A stretch of 64,000 nucleotides of DNA from Synaphobranchus kaupii (Eukaryota > Chordata > Actinopteri > Anguilliformes > Synaphobranchidae): positions 1,882,374 to 1,946,373 of the forward strand of contig CM056391.1 in NCBI GenBank assembly GCA_029718625.1, written 5' to 3'. Below are positions 11,516-24,143 of this stretch, piece by piece (position 1 is the first letter of the stretch; each line of letters opens with the position of its first letter). The position numbers were made by a program, and so were the translations under genes. The notes beneath the pieces are model-generated. The model was not told the DNA's origin and ran no database searches. It saw nothing but the letters and a program-made list of their open reading frames with translations.

Positions 11516-14500
11516 TGTTGAGAACTCTAGCATAAATGCCTCTCCTGCGCTGATTTAATGCGGGTGATCTACGCCATATTCTAACTTGTGCTCCACAGAT
11601 GCTTATCTCAAAATGTGGGTGGCACAGGGCATGACTTTCTAATGACCTGTTTCTTGTACCTGCCGCCTGGGTTGCCAGCTTTCTACTAAAAAAATGTTTG
11701 TGGGGGTATGCATTTTTAATGTGTCAGTGACAGTGCCTTTAATAACCAAATTTGCCTTTGTAAAATCCTACCTTTGTGCATCGTAGTTGCTCTTGCGTAG
11801 TGGGAAAGGCAGTGAACGTATAAATACGCAGCAATGAAATTATATCTCCTAGATATTGACGACTGGGATATACCCATCACACTATCAAAAAAATTATAAT
11901 CGTTGGAAAGTGGTTGCATGCAATATTATTAAGTAAACAAATAAATTGTTAGATTTACTTTTAAGAAAATTATTTTTTTATTTTTTATTTTGGGCAAAAA
12001 ACCAGGTGTGTTAATCGAGTTTTGAATATGCTGATGATAACCTCACATAATCAGATAACGGTGTTTACATAACCATTTCAATAATTTGACTTTTGCCATA
12101 ATTGGGGTAAGATTGGAGTAAGATTGGAGTATTAGTGTGCATGTAAACGTGCCCAATGATTTTTATTTTATTTTAAGTATGGCGGGAAGGAAGTGTGTGA
12201 GAAATTGTTACATTTTCAATTTTGATGAATATAACAGTCATACAAGCACAGTCTTGGTTGATGTCCTCTACAAGGCACATTTTCCTGGTAATAGTTAAGG
12301 AAGTAGACTCCTTTCCCCAGGGTTGCTGTTATTGTACTGTGGTTGGCATGAACAGATTTGCATTTTGAAATTAAGAATGACAAGTGGATTTAACAAATGC
12401 TTTAAACTTCATTCAGTCATAAGAAGTCTTGTTTCTATTTATGTTGGCAATACCTATTGTTTATAGCCTATATTAAAAGGATAAAGCTTATGCTGTCTCT
12501 TATTTTGTCTGATTTTATCGGAAATAATTAAACAAAATAAGATTTATTGTACGGCTTATCTAAATGCCTATGTGTGCTTCATTTACCTGCTGTTATTGGA
12601 TTTACTTCAGAATTTATATCCTGTTCCAGAATATTAATATAAGCCTACTGTATTTCCTCTCAGATTTTACTGCATTTTGGATAGATAGACATGGAAGTTA
12701 AAGAAATAAATGAAAGATAAATCACTTTTATTTGTTATTGCATATGGTTCATTGCTATGGTCCTAAAATGCAGCTGTGTGCTTCAGTCAGATAAGTATTT
12801 TGTAAGAGACCATTTTTAAACATAAAATATTTATTTGAAACACATGTGAAACATTTATTTTATTCTTCTTTTTATCTTCTCAAATGATATCCATCCACAA
12901 TTGTAATTACAACTGAGAAGCTGTTTTATAGCTGATGCTGTAGGGGACTGATGGCAAGTATGCGATCCTGTTTTGAGAAATGAGTTTCTTGCCTGGAGGT
13001 ACAGCAGTGAAGAAGCGTGGTTGGAGGTATAGTAAATACCGGTTGATACCGGTTGATTGCTTCCCTTAAGGCAGCTGCAGTAGGCAGAGCCGCGGGGGGC
13101 ATGTGGATGTGTCCCTTTATCAGCCTGCCACAGTGGCTCCTGATGAGAGCCTTCCGACTGTACTCCCCCGCCCTCCCCATGCAGCATGTCTGTGCTCTGT
13201 CCTATATGACTCATCGCCGTCATGGGGACCCTCACTATTCCCACTGTGTGGGCCGGCCCACTTCACAGCATGAAAAGTGGTAAAGGGGTTAAAAAACATT
13301 CCTTGATCAAGATACTCCAACTTGACTGTCATGTCTGCACGTTTCGCGCCTCTGGTCCCGAATAACCAAGAAGACAGTTAAACTCGGAGCAGTCTCCTGG
13401 GCTGCGGAGGGAGAAGCAATCATCACCCCAGATTGAAGCTCCTTGCTCCTAATGTTGACTGCACTGCCACGGGGAGACAACCGTTAAACCTGGAACATCT
13501 ACAGCTGCTGATTAGCTAACCTTCCACCCCCGAAACTGGAATAGTTTTGCTGAACCACAGGCTCGACACAACAGAAGGCTGATCCTTTAAGACAAAAATA
13601 CCTAAGCAGGGGCAACAGGAAGTGATATGGCATTTTCCTTTAAAAAGGCTGGCTCCAAAATGAGTGTTTGTGCCTGAGTGCCTACATTTTGCATCCATAG
13701 ATGTATGCTGTGGTTGATGGCAAAGGGTGGGCCTGTAAGTAAATAGGACATGGGTGGGCACTTGAGCATTCAATCCATGAATTAAACATTAATGTTGTGG
13801 GAGGGGGTGGTAATTATAAAGCAATACGATGTTTACCATACTATAAAGTATGCAGGTGGGTTATATACATAGATCATGCTACCTCTGGACTGGAGAGGGT
13901 CCTGAGGTCACAGAGAAAGATGGTATAGTATCAGCTCAGGTGATAAAGAAGAGGGATTGGTCAATTTGTTTTCTGGGTGTTTTAATTGCTGTCCTTTCCT
14001 ATGTTGCAAGACTGTTTTTTTTCCCTTTCTGCTTTATTGTTGCACGCTCCATAAACATGGCATCAATTTGTGGCGTGCACATACACAAACAAAAGGCCAT
14101 TTTTCCACCTTTCATGCTGCCCTGTCGTATCCTTGAACTTGGATTAAAGGGTTCATTGGCCAATGTGTATTTCACAGTACTTCACTGAGTACTGTGAGAA
14201 CTGTTATGAATGTGATTTATGCGCAAGTGCTCATAGTGAGTAGCATAACATAGGTTTTTGGTACATTGTATTCACCAGAGGTGTAAAGTGCAGCTTTTGG
14301 CAAGGGCTCGCAGTCTCTCACAGACCATGATGAGTTGTAATCCTGTCTAAGACATACATTTGGAAAGGTTGATTGGCTCAGTACATGCTATCATTTTGCA
14401 ATAACCTAAAATGAACAAGGAAATGTAATTTTAAAGCGAACACAATGGACATGTTCTGGCGGTGGTTGCACTCAATTTCAGGTCGCATGCTAGGTTGTGC

Positions 14501-16114
14501 AATAATAGTTTTGTGAAAAAACTTCACAAGGCAGCCTAAAAATGTAGTTATCGAGACTTATCGAGGTACATGTAATGAATCTGTGCCTCCCTTTACCATG
14601 ATGCATGCAGCTGCCGATAACCTGCTCCCTGGAGATTAATATGTGGGGCAGGAGAGTGATTTTTCACACGCCAACCATCAAAAAGGCCAGACATGAAATT
14701 CATGCAGCCTATATGAATGGGCACTGCGTTGCCCCAGCATATTCTTAGAAAACAGTCCTTCAATTTTCCAAGATCCATTATCATGTCTTCGCTGGAGATG
14801 CTTTTAAATTGCCTGTCCAAATATCTCCTGATAACATGAGTCAGTGCTCCATTCATCATCTTCCCCTCACTTTCTTTACACCGAACTTTACTGTTATGTT
14901 TAGATGAGTCTGCAAAGGAGACTGGTAGACTGTAGGCTCTATGGTACTGTGTGATGTTTTATGAAATGCGTCCGGTAAAATGAGTTTAGTTTTGAAACGA
15001 AGTGACCTTTTTCTACTGAAAACATTCCATTTCAACTGAGCATCCCAACTTAAAGCCAAATGTTGTGGCGTAATTTACCTTTTTATTGAATTGTGATAAC
15101 TAGCTTAATGGCAACTCCACAGAAACCGGTTAATAAACCATTTGTATCATCATGTGCTTTATCATATGCTCTGTCCTTCGCTAAAGAAACACATGTTCTA
15201 TACCCATGTACTCAAGACTGAATTGCTTCAGTTCTCTTTATGTAATAATGCGTTGAGTGGTCAGGTATTATGGCAGGCACAAGTGTGCAGTTACGTGCAT
15301 TATTTGTGGGATTATTTGTCCACATGAAATGATGAGTAATGCTTAACATAAGTATACTTTTAAAACATATCCCTGAATGACCACTGGTTAGATCCTGGTG
15401 CAAGAGTCCCAAGATCTAGCCTTCTCTGTAATGTGTAGATCCTTGTTAAAAGGAGGTTCTGGTCAACAATTGGGAATCCCTCAACGATTAGGTTGGAAAT
15501 TCACAAGAGGAATACTGTTTGACTGCTCCTTGATTTCAGCTGCAGTCCTGTTTATTCTCACCAATCAGTTTTGAAGTTTTGGTATTTTTTGGAAGGAAAC
15601 AAAGCAATCATACTTGGCAGAAGGTTTGAAATTGTAAGTGCAAACCCTGCAATCACCCCTCGGTTCAGTAATGTGGGGCACCACGCAGGTGAATTGGCTC
15701 AAAAAAGATGCCAAAAGGATTTTATATACAGAATGGCAGCTTTGGAAGGTGCACAAAGAGCTGGCTTTTATTGAAATGTAAGGGAATAATGGCACACCAC
15801 AAGAAGCTGTGATTTCTTTCTGTGAGGAAATTTGGAATTGAGACCCGATCCATGCATTTAGCACTCAGATGCACTTTTCTTGAGTTTTTTTCAGAAGCTT
15901 TGTTTCTGCGGGCTTTCAGTGCCCCTTAAGTACCTAAAACGTCCTGTAATCAACATGTTTTCAATGCAATAAAATTAAATATTTTATATTGGTACACCAA
16001 TCATTCCAAAGGTAGTTTGATCAAGAAATATTATGCAGAGAATTCTCTGGAAGTTTTCGGTGGTGCAGAGTGATGAATGGCCATTATTTACTGTAGGCTT
16101 ACTTCTCACATATA
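11516..16114. other. Intronic stretch, no feature supported
   Basis: Short frames on both strands, including 129-codon and 112-codon ones near 12.9 and 13.9 kb, have no recognisable domain and overlap antisense frames. I see no structured repeat. Confidence 0.5.
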
Positions 16115-16315
16115 CAGATCCTTTCCAAAAAATTAGAATATCATGGAAAAGTTTTTTTTTTTTCCATAATTCCATTCAAAAAGTGAAACTTTCATAGATT
16201 ATAGATTCATTACACACAAAGTGAAATATGTCTAGCCTTTATTTGTTTCATTTTTCATAATTTTGGCTTACAGCTCCAGAAAACCCCCAAAACAGTATTT
16301 CAAGAAATTAGAATA
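16115..16315. mobile_element. Isolated terminal repeat of a Tc1-like element
   Basis: TA is followed by CAGATCCTTTCCAAAAAATT, then AGAATATCATGGAAAAG. An inner copy reading AAGAAATTAGAATAGTGTG lies near 16300. This is one end of a widespread fish Tc1-like family; the body and the other end are missing. Confidence 0.65.
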
Positions 16316-16489
16316 GTGTGTCGAAAATCAGCATTTACTTCAGTTATTTTAGAGAATGAATGTTTTAGACTGAGTGTCACACTCTCAGTAAAAAATGGTT
16401 TGAAGCTGTCGATAAATAAGCTCTCACTTGTATTATTACTATTGCACATTACTTTAAATGCATTCACCATAAATTGTTTCTTTTTTCAG

Positions 16490-16910
16490 ATGAGTATTTT
16501 ACTGGGGGATGGAACACCATTCCAAAGGTTATTCCCTCATTTGGTGTTTTGATGATGGTGGTGGAGAGCCCTGTCTTAACACGTCGGTCCAAAATCTCCC
16601 ATAGGTTTTCAATGGGGTTGAGATCTGGTGACTGCGAAGGCATAGCATATGATTCACATCATTTTCATACTCATCAAACCATTTTGTGACCCCTCGTGCC
16701 CTGTGGATGGAGGCATTGTCATCCTGGACGAGACGACTCCCATCAGGATATAAATGTTTCATCATAGGATAAAGGTGATCACTCAGAATAACTTTGTATT
16801 GATTTGCAGTGACCCTTCCCTCTAAGGGGACAAGTTGACCCAAACCCTGCCAGGAAAATGCCCCCCACAGAATAACAGAGCCACCGGACCCCTTACTGTT
16901 GGGGTTTTTC
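16490..16910 (-). pseudogene. Tc1-like transposase fragment, frameshifted
   Basis: On the minus strand the conserved core GSVILWGAFSW (about 16870), then RLVQDDNASIHRARG with the second catalytic Asp, is followed in another frame by PSQSPDLNPIENLWEILDRR with the catalytic Glu. The frame break lies near 16640-16650. The N-terminal DNA-binding half and the first Asp are absent. It is a dead C-terminal half of a DDE transposase and does not belong to the terminal repeat at 16115. No terminal repeats of its own were found. Confidence 0.8.
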
Positions 16911-16914
16911 CATT

Positions 16915-17135
16915 AATTTATCACCCGTCTATGCTCAGTGCTGCAACCTCCGCTATGGATTTGAGAGAGTGCTAGTCCGTGAGCTGAAGAGACACTTTAT
17001 GTGCAGATGAACAGGCAGCCTTGCGGGCGCCTAATCGAACAGCTGGGGCCATTGGTGTGTGATGAGACATTGTCATCCCAGCTCAGTGAACCCTTCCCTT
17101 CCCTTCCCTGGGTGATGCTAGAGCCAGTTGCGCAT
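16915..17135. repeat. Dispersed repeat, shared with 41565-41945
   Basis: Segments such as GGTGTGTGATGAGACATTGT and CCCTGGGTGATGCTAGAGCC correspond to GGTGTGCGATGAGATTTCAT and CCCTGGGTGATGTTAACGCC in the copy at 41.8 kb. A short CCCTT repeat (about 17090-17110) has expanded in this copy. Possibly SINE-like; the family was not identified. Confidence 0.55.
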
Positions 17136-18265
17136 TAAGTATTCCTTTAACAGGATTACCCACTCAGCTATAAGTGCATTATTGATATAGAAAGAAATAT
17201 TTAATGATCCAATAAGCCATACTACCTCTGCTCTCAGTATATAAGGCTTTTGAGATAGGCAACAATCCTCATATGCACCATTATATCAGAAAATTGGAAG
17301 GCAGTTGCCTGTGTGTGCATACAAGAATTGCTGATCTCCATGTGTTGCCTTTTTAGGGTTTTAAAAATGCACATTAAGTTCGGATTAAAATGAGATTGCC
17401 TTGCTTCCCACGTCAAGTGCAGCCTACCATTTAATGAATTTTCTCACTCAGGTATCTTTTCAGTAGATAATTACATGTCTGTATGTTAATGAATCACACC
17501 TCACTGGGATAACTGCAAGGAACCATCAAAATGACACATTAACTGTTGTTGCATACTAACTGAGGAACAGGTTTCTTTGATTGACTGCAGGCTTCAGCGC
17601 TCTGCTGTGTCCCCATCCAAATGATCAGACAGCCGGCGCAGCAAGCCACTGGTTCTCTTTTTGCAGAGAAACATCTGGAAACTGGTCTTAAAATAAAGAC
17701 ACGTTAAAAGGCTTTTTTTATGTGAGGATCCATGGGCTGAAATAGTAACTGCAGAAAAGCAGTTCAGACATTGCACAAGTGAATGGTCAATGGAGGTATT
17801 TATGAGAGTTGGGATTGGTGAAGAATCTAAGAAGCATATTTTGCCCAAACGCCAACAGATCACCTTTCCTGTTCCTTTGCAGAGGTAGAGAAGCCTGTTC
17901 CTCTCTGACCATAAGAGCCATTTTTTTATCTTTGTGACAAGCTGGTTACAGCCCTGAAACCCTACGTGTAGACAGTAAAACAAGGTTATACAGTATGTCG
18001 CAAAGGAAAGCCACGGGTGTTTGCCAGTCAGAAATTATGCTGTATATACTGTACAAAAGTATTTCACATGCAGTACAAATTTTACACACTATAAAGACAT
18101 AATGTAAACACAAATGTAAATAAATAATAGGCCTAAGAATTTATTATATCCTGGGTTTTCAACAGGGGGTCATTGAAGGTACTGTAAATGGTCCCTGGCC
18201 AGAGTTGATGTACAATGATCATATATAGATTTGGGAAAATATTTCAAAATATAACATCTTTAATA
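17136..18265. other. Intronic stretch, no feature supported
   Basis: One 129-codon minus-strand frame (17594-17983) has no recognisable domain. No repeats stand out. Confidence 0.5.
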
Positions 18266-18267
18266 TA

Positions 18268-19799
18268 CAGTCAAGCCAGAAAGTCTGCACACCCCTTTCA
18301 CCTTCTCCACGTTTTATTACGTTACAGACATATTCTACAATAGATTGAGTTCATTTTTTGTCTCAGAATTCTACACATAATAGCCCATAATGACAAAGTG
18401 AAAACAGGTTTTTAGACATTTGTGCTAATTTATTAAAAATCTAAATGTAAAATATCATATGTACACCCAAAAGTGAGCTGAGGTGCATTTTGTTTCCACT
18501 GATACTGCTTGAGATGTTTCTACAACTTAATTGGAGTCCACCTGTGATCAATTCAATTGATTGGACAAAGGAATTATCTGCAGACCTCAGAAACAGGATT
18601 GTGTCAAGGCATAGATCTGGAGAAGGGTACGGAAAAATCTCTGCAGCTTTACAGGTCCCAAAGAGCACAGTGGCCACCATCATTCGTAAATGGAAGAAGT
18701 TTGGAACCACCAAGAATCTTCCTAGACCTGGCCGCCCGGCCAAACTGAGCAATCGGGGAAGACGGGCCTTGGCCAGGGAGGTGAGCAGGAACCCGAGGGT
18801 CACTCTAACAGAGCCTCCAGCGTATCCTTGTGGAGATGGGAGAACCTTTCAGAAGATCAACCATCCAGGCAGCACTCCACCAATCAGGCCTTTATGGTAG
18901 AGTGGCCAGACGGAAGCCCCTCCTTAGTAAAAGGCACATCACAGCCCACTTGGAGTTTGCCAAAAGGCACCTAGATGACTCTCAAACCATGACAATCAAG
19001 ATTCTCTGGTCTGATGAAACCAAAATTGAACTTTTTGGCCTGAATACCAAGCGTCACGTCTGGAGGAAACCAGGCACCGCTCATCACCTGGCTAACACCA
19101 TCCCTACAGTGAAGCATGGCGGTGGCAGCATCATGATGTGGGGATGTTTTTCAGCAGCGGGTAACGGGGCGACTAGTCCTGATAGAGGGAAAGATGAATG
19201 CAGCTAAGTACACCGAGATCCTTGAAGAAAACCTGCTCCAGAGCGCTCTGGACCTCAGACCGGGGCAAAGGTTTACCTTCCAACATGACAACGACCCGAA
19301 GCACACAGCCAAGAGAACAAAGGAGTGGCTTCGGAGAAAGTCTGTGCATGTCCTTGAGTGGCCCAGCCAGAGCCCAGACCTGAATCCAATTGAACATCTG
19401 TGGAAAGAGCTGAAAATGGCTGTGTACCGACGCTCCCCATCCAACCTGACGGAGCTGGCAAGGATATGCCAAGAGGAATGGGCAAAAATGTCCAGAAACA
19501 AGTGTGCCAAGCTCATAGCTTCTTTCCCAAGACGTTTTGAAGCTGTAATCGCTGCCAAAGGTGCAGCAACCAAGTATTAGGCTAAGGGTGTGTACAGATA
19601 TGTAACCCCTAAATAACCTATTTTTGTCAGTAAAATAAAATTGCATATTTTCTAAAAACCTGTTTTCACTTTGTCATTATTGGCTATTGTGTGTAGATGT
19701 TTGAGGCAAAAAATGAACTCAATCTATTGTAGTATAAGTCTGTAACGTAATAAAACGTGGAGAAGGTGAAAGGGGTGTGCAGACTTTCCGGCTTGACTG
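18268..19799 (+). mobile_element. Tc1-like transposon, full-length ends, dead transposase
   Basis: TA dinucleotides (18266-18267, 19800-19801) flank inverted ends starting CAGTCAAGCCAGAAAGTCTG and finishing GACTTTCCGGCTTGACTG. The terminal repeats are long: ATAATGACAAAGTGAAAACA on the left pairs with TGTTTTCACTTTGTCATTAT on the right, about 130 bp inside. The single gene runs left to right and is broken (18565-19580). Confidence 0.93.
18565..19580 (+). pseudogene. DD34E Tc1-like transposase, two frameshifts and lost start
   Basis: This would be the cut-and-paste transposase of the surrounding element. The first segment has the paired helix-turn-helix region (TKELSADLRNRIVSRHRSG, then KSTVATIIRKWKKFGTTKN) and the GRPR-like LPRPGRPAKLS. 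The second frame, from about 18830, carries [12 protein letters not shown] (first Asp). The third frame, from about 19194, carries FQHDNDPKHTAKR (second Asp) and PDLNPIEHLWKELK (Glu), 34 residues apart. Frame breaks lie near 18825 and near 19180. The usual Met-initiated N-terminus is missing: TKELS is fused directly to leader sequence, suggesting a small deletion at the start. Not functional. Confidence 0.92.
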
Positions 19800-20503
19800 T
19801 AAGCCTTTTTAATTTATGATGGGAGTCCCCTGGATGCCATTGAACCCATGTAGGGGTCCTTGGATTATAAAAATGTTTTAAAACCCCTCGATTAGATCAA
19901 AGATATGTTTAAAACAGAGATTATTTTTTTTTTTTTTTTGCTGAACAGTTATTATAAACGTTTAGATGAAAGTTATTACATGGGTGATGCACGTTGGCAT
20001 AGGCGATGCATAGGTGGCTCAGCACCTGCTTGTGTGTTTACACCAGTTCAGTTCAGTTTGATTTGTTTCATGCTTTTTGCACTCTTCTTCGGGTTGCTGA
20101 ATAGTGCTAGCCTGTTGTCAGTTGATCGACTGCCAATAGGAGAGGCTGTGCCCTCAGACAATACCTTGTGCTAGGCTAGTCTCTTGCCAAAAAGCACACT
20201 CCGGCCGCCCCTTGCTTCACTTGGTCAAATTTCGAAACCATATCCTCCTTTATGCAGAATCCTGATTTGTAATGTGGACCATGTTTCCACTTGGAAGGGT
20301 GCAAGGACACTGGCGAGTCTACTTTTGATGTTTAAAAGTGTGGAACCCTTTCAAGGAGAGCATTTGCAAAAATAATAATTTAGTTGCTTAGAGAAAAAGA
20401 CATGAAATATGAGAAAAATAATACATATTACAAATGCGTGGCATGTATCCATGTCATGCGTGGCATGTATTCCGTGGAGTTTGGGGTGTCCTGATAATAC
20501 ATA

Positions 20504-22053
20504 CACCGTGTTCCGAATTATTATGCACATTGGATTTAAGTGTCATAAACATTTAATTTTTTGTTTTTCAATTAAACTCATGGATGGTATTGTGTCTCAG
20601 GGCTCTTTGGATCATTGAAATCAATCTCAGACACCTGTGATAATTAGTTTGCCAGGTGAGCCCAATCAAAGGAAAACTACTTAAGAAGGACGTTCCACAT
20701 TATTAAGCAGGCCACAGGTTTCAAGCAATATGGGAAAGAAAAAGGATCTCTCTGCTGCCGAAAAGCGTCAAATAGTGCAATACCTTGGACAAGGTATGAA
20801 AACATTAGATATTTCACGAAAACGTAAGTGTGATCATCGTACTGTGAAGAGATTTGTGGCTGATTCAGAGCACAGACGGGTTCGTGCAGATAAAGGCATA
20901 ATGAGGAAGGTTTCTGCCTGACAAATTCATCGGATTAGGAGAGCAGCTGCTAAAATGCCATTACAAAGGAGCAAACAGGTATTTGAAGCCGCTGGTGCCT
21001 CTGGAGTCCCGCGAACCTCAAGGTGTAGGATCCTCCAGAGGTTTGCAGTTGTGCATAAACCTATTATTCGGCCACCCCTAAACAATGCTCACAAGCAGAA
21101 ACGGTTGCAGTGGGCTCAGAAATACACGAAGACTAATTTTCAAACAGTCTTTTTTACTGATGAGTGCCGTGCAGCCCTGGATGGTCCAGATGGATGGAGT
21201 AGTGGATGGTTCGTGAATGGCTACCATGTCCCAACAAGGCTGCGACGTCAGCAAAGAGGTGGCGGAATCATGTTTTGGGCCGGAATCATGGGGAGAGAGC
21301 TGGTATGCCCCTTTAGGGTCCCTGACGGTGTGAAAATGACCTCGGCAAAGTATGTAGAGTTTCTGACTGACCACTTTCTTCCGTGGTACAAAAAGAAGAA
21401 CCGTGCCTTCCGTAGCAAAATCATCTTCATGCATGACAATGCACCATCTCATGCTGCAAAGAATACCTCTGTGTCATTGGCTGCTATGGGCATAAAAGGA
21501 GAGAAACTCATGGTGTGGCCCCCATCTTCCCCTGACCTCAACCCTATTGAGAACCTTTGGCGCATCCTCAAGCAAAAGATCTATGAGGTTGGGAGGCAGT
21601 TCACATCAAAACAGCAGCTCTGGGAGGCTATTCTGACATCCTGCAAAGATATTCAAGCAGAAACTCCAAGAACTCACAAGTTCAATGGATGCAAGAATTG
21701 TGAAGGTGATATCAAAAAGGGGTCCTATGTTAACATGTAACTTGGCCTGTTAAGATGTTTTTGATTGAAATAGCTTTTGATTTCAGTAAATATGACCTCC
21801 TAATGCTGCAAATTCAACAAATGACAATTTTTAGTTCTTTACAACTAATAAAATGTTTTGAAACTCTGTTGTGCATAATTATTTGGAACAGTGCATTTTG
21901 AGTTTTTTATTTTTGAAAAAAATACTGTTATCATTGGGAGGTTTGTTCAATAAAATTCGAATTATACTCTAACGGTTGATGACTTGAAAATTATACTGAC
22001 TGTCATTTGCATCGACTATTTAGGAAAATCTGAGAAAAATTTGGAACGCAGTG
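20504..22053 (+). mobile_element. Tc1/mariner element of DD37E type, near intact
   Basis: TA (20502-20503 and 22054-22055) flanks ends beginning CACCGTGTTCCGAATTATTA and finishing AATTTGGAACGCAGTG. A second, inner copy of the end motif, GTGCATAATTATTTGGAACA, lies at about 21871-21890, so the right end has an outer and an inner terminal motif. The transposase reads left to right. The 37-residue spacing between the second Asp and the Glu differs from the DD34E copies elsewhere in the window. As I recall, this matches the TRT-type group of vertebrate Tc1-like elements. Confidence 0.88.
20730..21740 (+). pseudogene. DD37E transposase broken by one in-frame TGA
   Basis: Translation from ATG at 20730 gives MGKKKDLSAAEKRQIVQYL, a helix-turn-helix start. 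It continues to a TGA at 20919-20921, then stays in the same frame to 21740, about 336 codons in all. The catalytic residues are in FFTDECRAALDG (first Asp), IFMHDNAPSHAAK (second Asp) and PDLNPIENLWRILK (Glu). The TGA could be a CGA mutated at a CpG. A second anomaly is near 21660-21720, where the C-terminal sequence looks locally out of frame and then recovers (KGSYVNM end). The rest is well preserved, which suggests a relatively young insertion. An internal ATG at 20955 could start a protein lacking the DNA-binding region. Confidence 0.88.
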
Positions 22054-22055
22054 TA

Positions 22056-24141
22056 CACTTAATAATACATACAGTATACCAAATTTTCAGTTCAATTATG
22101 CAGATTTTTGATTCATTGTTGGTTTAAATGCCATAATTATTTTAATTGACTTTTAATTTGGTTTGTTATCTGTTTAATTCAAAGGCTCATTTATTTTGTC
22201 TGTCTATTTTTTAAATATCTGGAACGTTTTACTTTCCCATCTATGCTGGAGATAAGAAATATTATGGGTTCATTTCCATTTCGTCTTTTTGTTTATGTCT
22301 TCATGTGAGTGGATTGTAGTTAATACCACACGACATGCTGCATTTGGATTCATTTTATATGACAGGCTGAACCTGGTTATTTTGTTCCTATAGAAACTAT
22401 GAATAATGGAAATCAGCACAACATGAAATGTTCTCCTAGTAGCAGTGAGTGGAAAATTAGTTATCTGGCAACAGAATGCAAAATAGCGGTGACCACGGAA
22501 ACCACTCTCTCTAGATGCATGCAGCATGTTAAAAAAGGCAAAGCAATTAGGGAGGAAATAAGTCAAGTGTCTGTGCTGAGGTAGTATTGTGGGTTCACTC
22601 GGGTCCTGCAAAGATTTCCCAGCTCTTGGTAGAGCTGTGTAAAATGCTTTAATTTGCATGCGCTTGTGTGTGCATGTGCATGAATCACGGGAGTGTGCAG
22701 GATAATCTGGCTTTTTGAAGATTGCTTCCCAAAGCTGAGTATTAGCCTCTGTGTGCGAGATCAGAAAAGGGAGAGAAATTAAGAGTGGACGACAACATGC
22801 CATGTGTGACCAGGACCTGACTCAAGTGGAGTTCCAGCTGAGGTCTCTTCTTGAGCCTCTGGCATTCTGAATGAAAGTGTCTGACCTGGATTAGGGTAAG
22901 AGTGCAGTAAAACTCTTGCGTATGATACAGATCGGGATGATTCGAGAGGGAGATCTTCAAGGGGTCACCAGTTTGTTTGAAATTATATAACTGAAGGAGT
23001 GGAGTGATGGTCTATGCTGGACCTTGTTACCAGATCTATGTTTTTTTATTTGCTGCAATGGGAGTGGTGAGATTTATTCCTGCTGAAAGTGTAAAAGGAA
23101 AAGGACTAATTAATCTGATGGTGGGTTGCAAACATGGAGTCTCAAGATAAAAGCGGCTGCAGGTCGCTTTATTTTTTTCCATATTTTGTAAATTTGTTTT
23201 AATGTTTTAAAAAAAAGTTTATTAACTTAGACATTGTCCCGAACTTGCTACGTTGTGATTTTTTCTTTTTCTTTAATTGGGCATCTCCAATCCCACCTGA
23301 ATTTTGAATGTCCAATTCATGAACTAGCGCACGCCTGCCCGTATACGCTCCCTGTTGCCGAGGAGAGTGAAGACAACTCCGGTTCTCCTCCGAAACAGGT
23401 GGCGTCTATTCACGCCATAAAAGACGGGCAGAGCAGGGGGCAGAGGAGACCCAATCATACACATGCACGGAGAGCAAGCCACGGGCGCCTGGACGGCCAA
23501 CAGGAGTTTATCGAGCATGAGAAAGCACTGGAAGAAAATGGTTATTGTAAGAAGTCACACTGTTGTTTTTAATTAGCATATGTTCTTGTGAAGTCAAGGT
23601 TTTTTGGGCCATAGAAATTGAATACAGATTACGGGTGGTGCACGTCGGTTTAGTTATAGCAATAGTTTGATAGGGTGTCATTTAAATGTTTCAAGGTGAT
23701 GTTGTGTATAGTTTTTGGATTTTTTAGTTGAAGGCAATGGATAAATCCAGCTGTTTGTGGTTTGTACAAAGTACTGCATTTCAGGACTTTAAAATGTAGC
23801 ACCTTAGATATATAAGATGCACTGGTATTTATAATTTTATTAATCTGCTTTCCAGCCACCATGTGCATCAATGGAAAAATCAGTACTTACCATTATAAAA
23901 ATTAGGAAGAAATTTCACTCTATACCCCTCCAATATTATGGTGGACTGAGTGAAATTACTTATAGCTACCTCTGTAAGGTAAAGTTAATTCTGACTGGAA
24001 ATAAGATTTCTCAGTGCATTTCAATTAAATGTCACAGGATAGGATCATGAACATGGATCTGATTCCCCTGGCCTCAGCCAATGCTTCTATCCATTAGAGA
24101 AAACGTGATGGATAGTGCGAGTCACTTAATGAAGTATACTG
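22056..24141. other. Intronic stretch; possible dispersed repeat at 23275-23525
   Basis: No gene recognised; the 177-codon minus frame at 22270-22803 has no domain. The GC-richer block at 23275-23525, with CCAATCCCACCTGAATTTTG and TTGCCGAGGAGAGTG, resembles in style the dispersed repeat at 16.9 and 41.6 kb, but I could not align it convincingly. Confidence 0.4.
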
Positions 24142-24143
24142 TA

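Noticed and set aside
12855..13244. 129-codon minus frame overlapped by three other frames on both strands
   Set aside because: Overlapping frames in a GC-richer patch; no domain or conserved motif seen.
22270..22803. 177-codon minus frame
   Set aside because: No recognisable domain or repeat-protein pattern; length is possible by chance in 64 kb.
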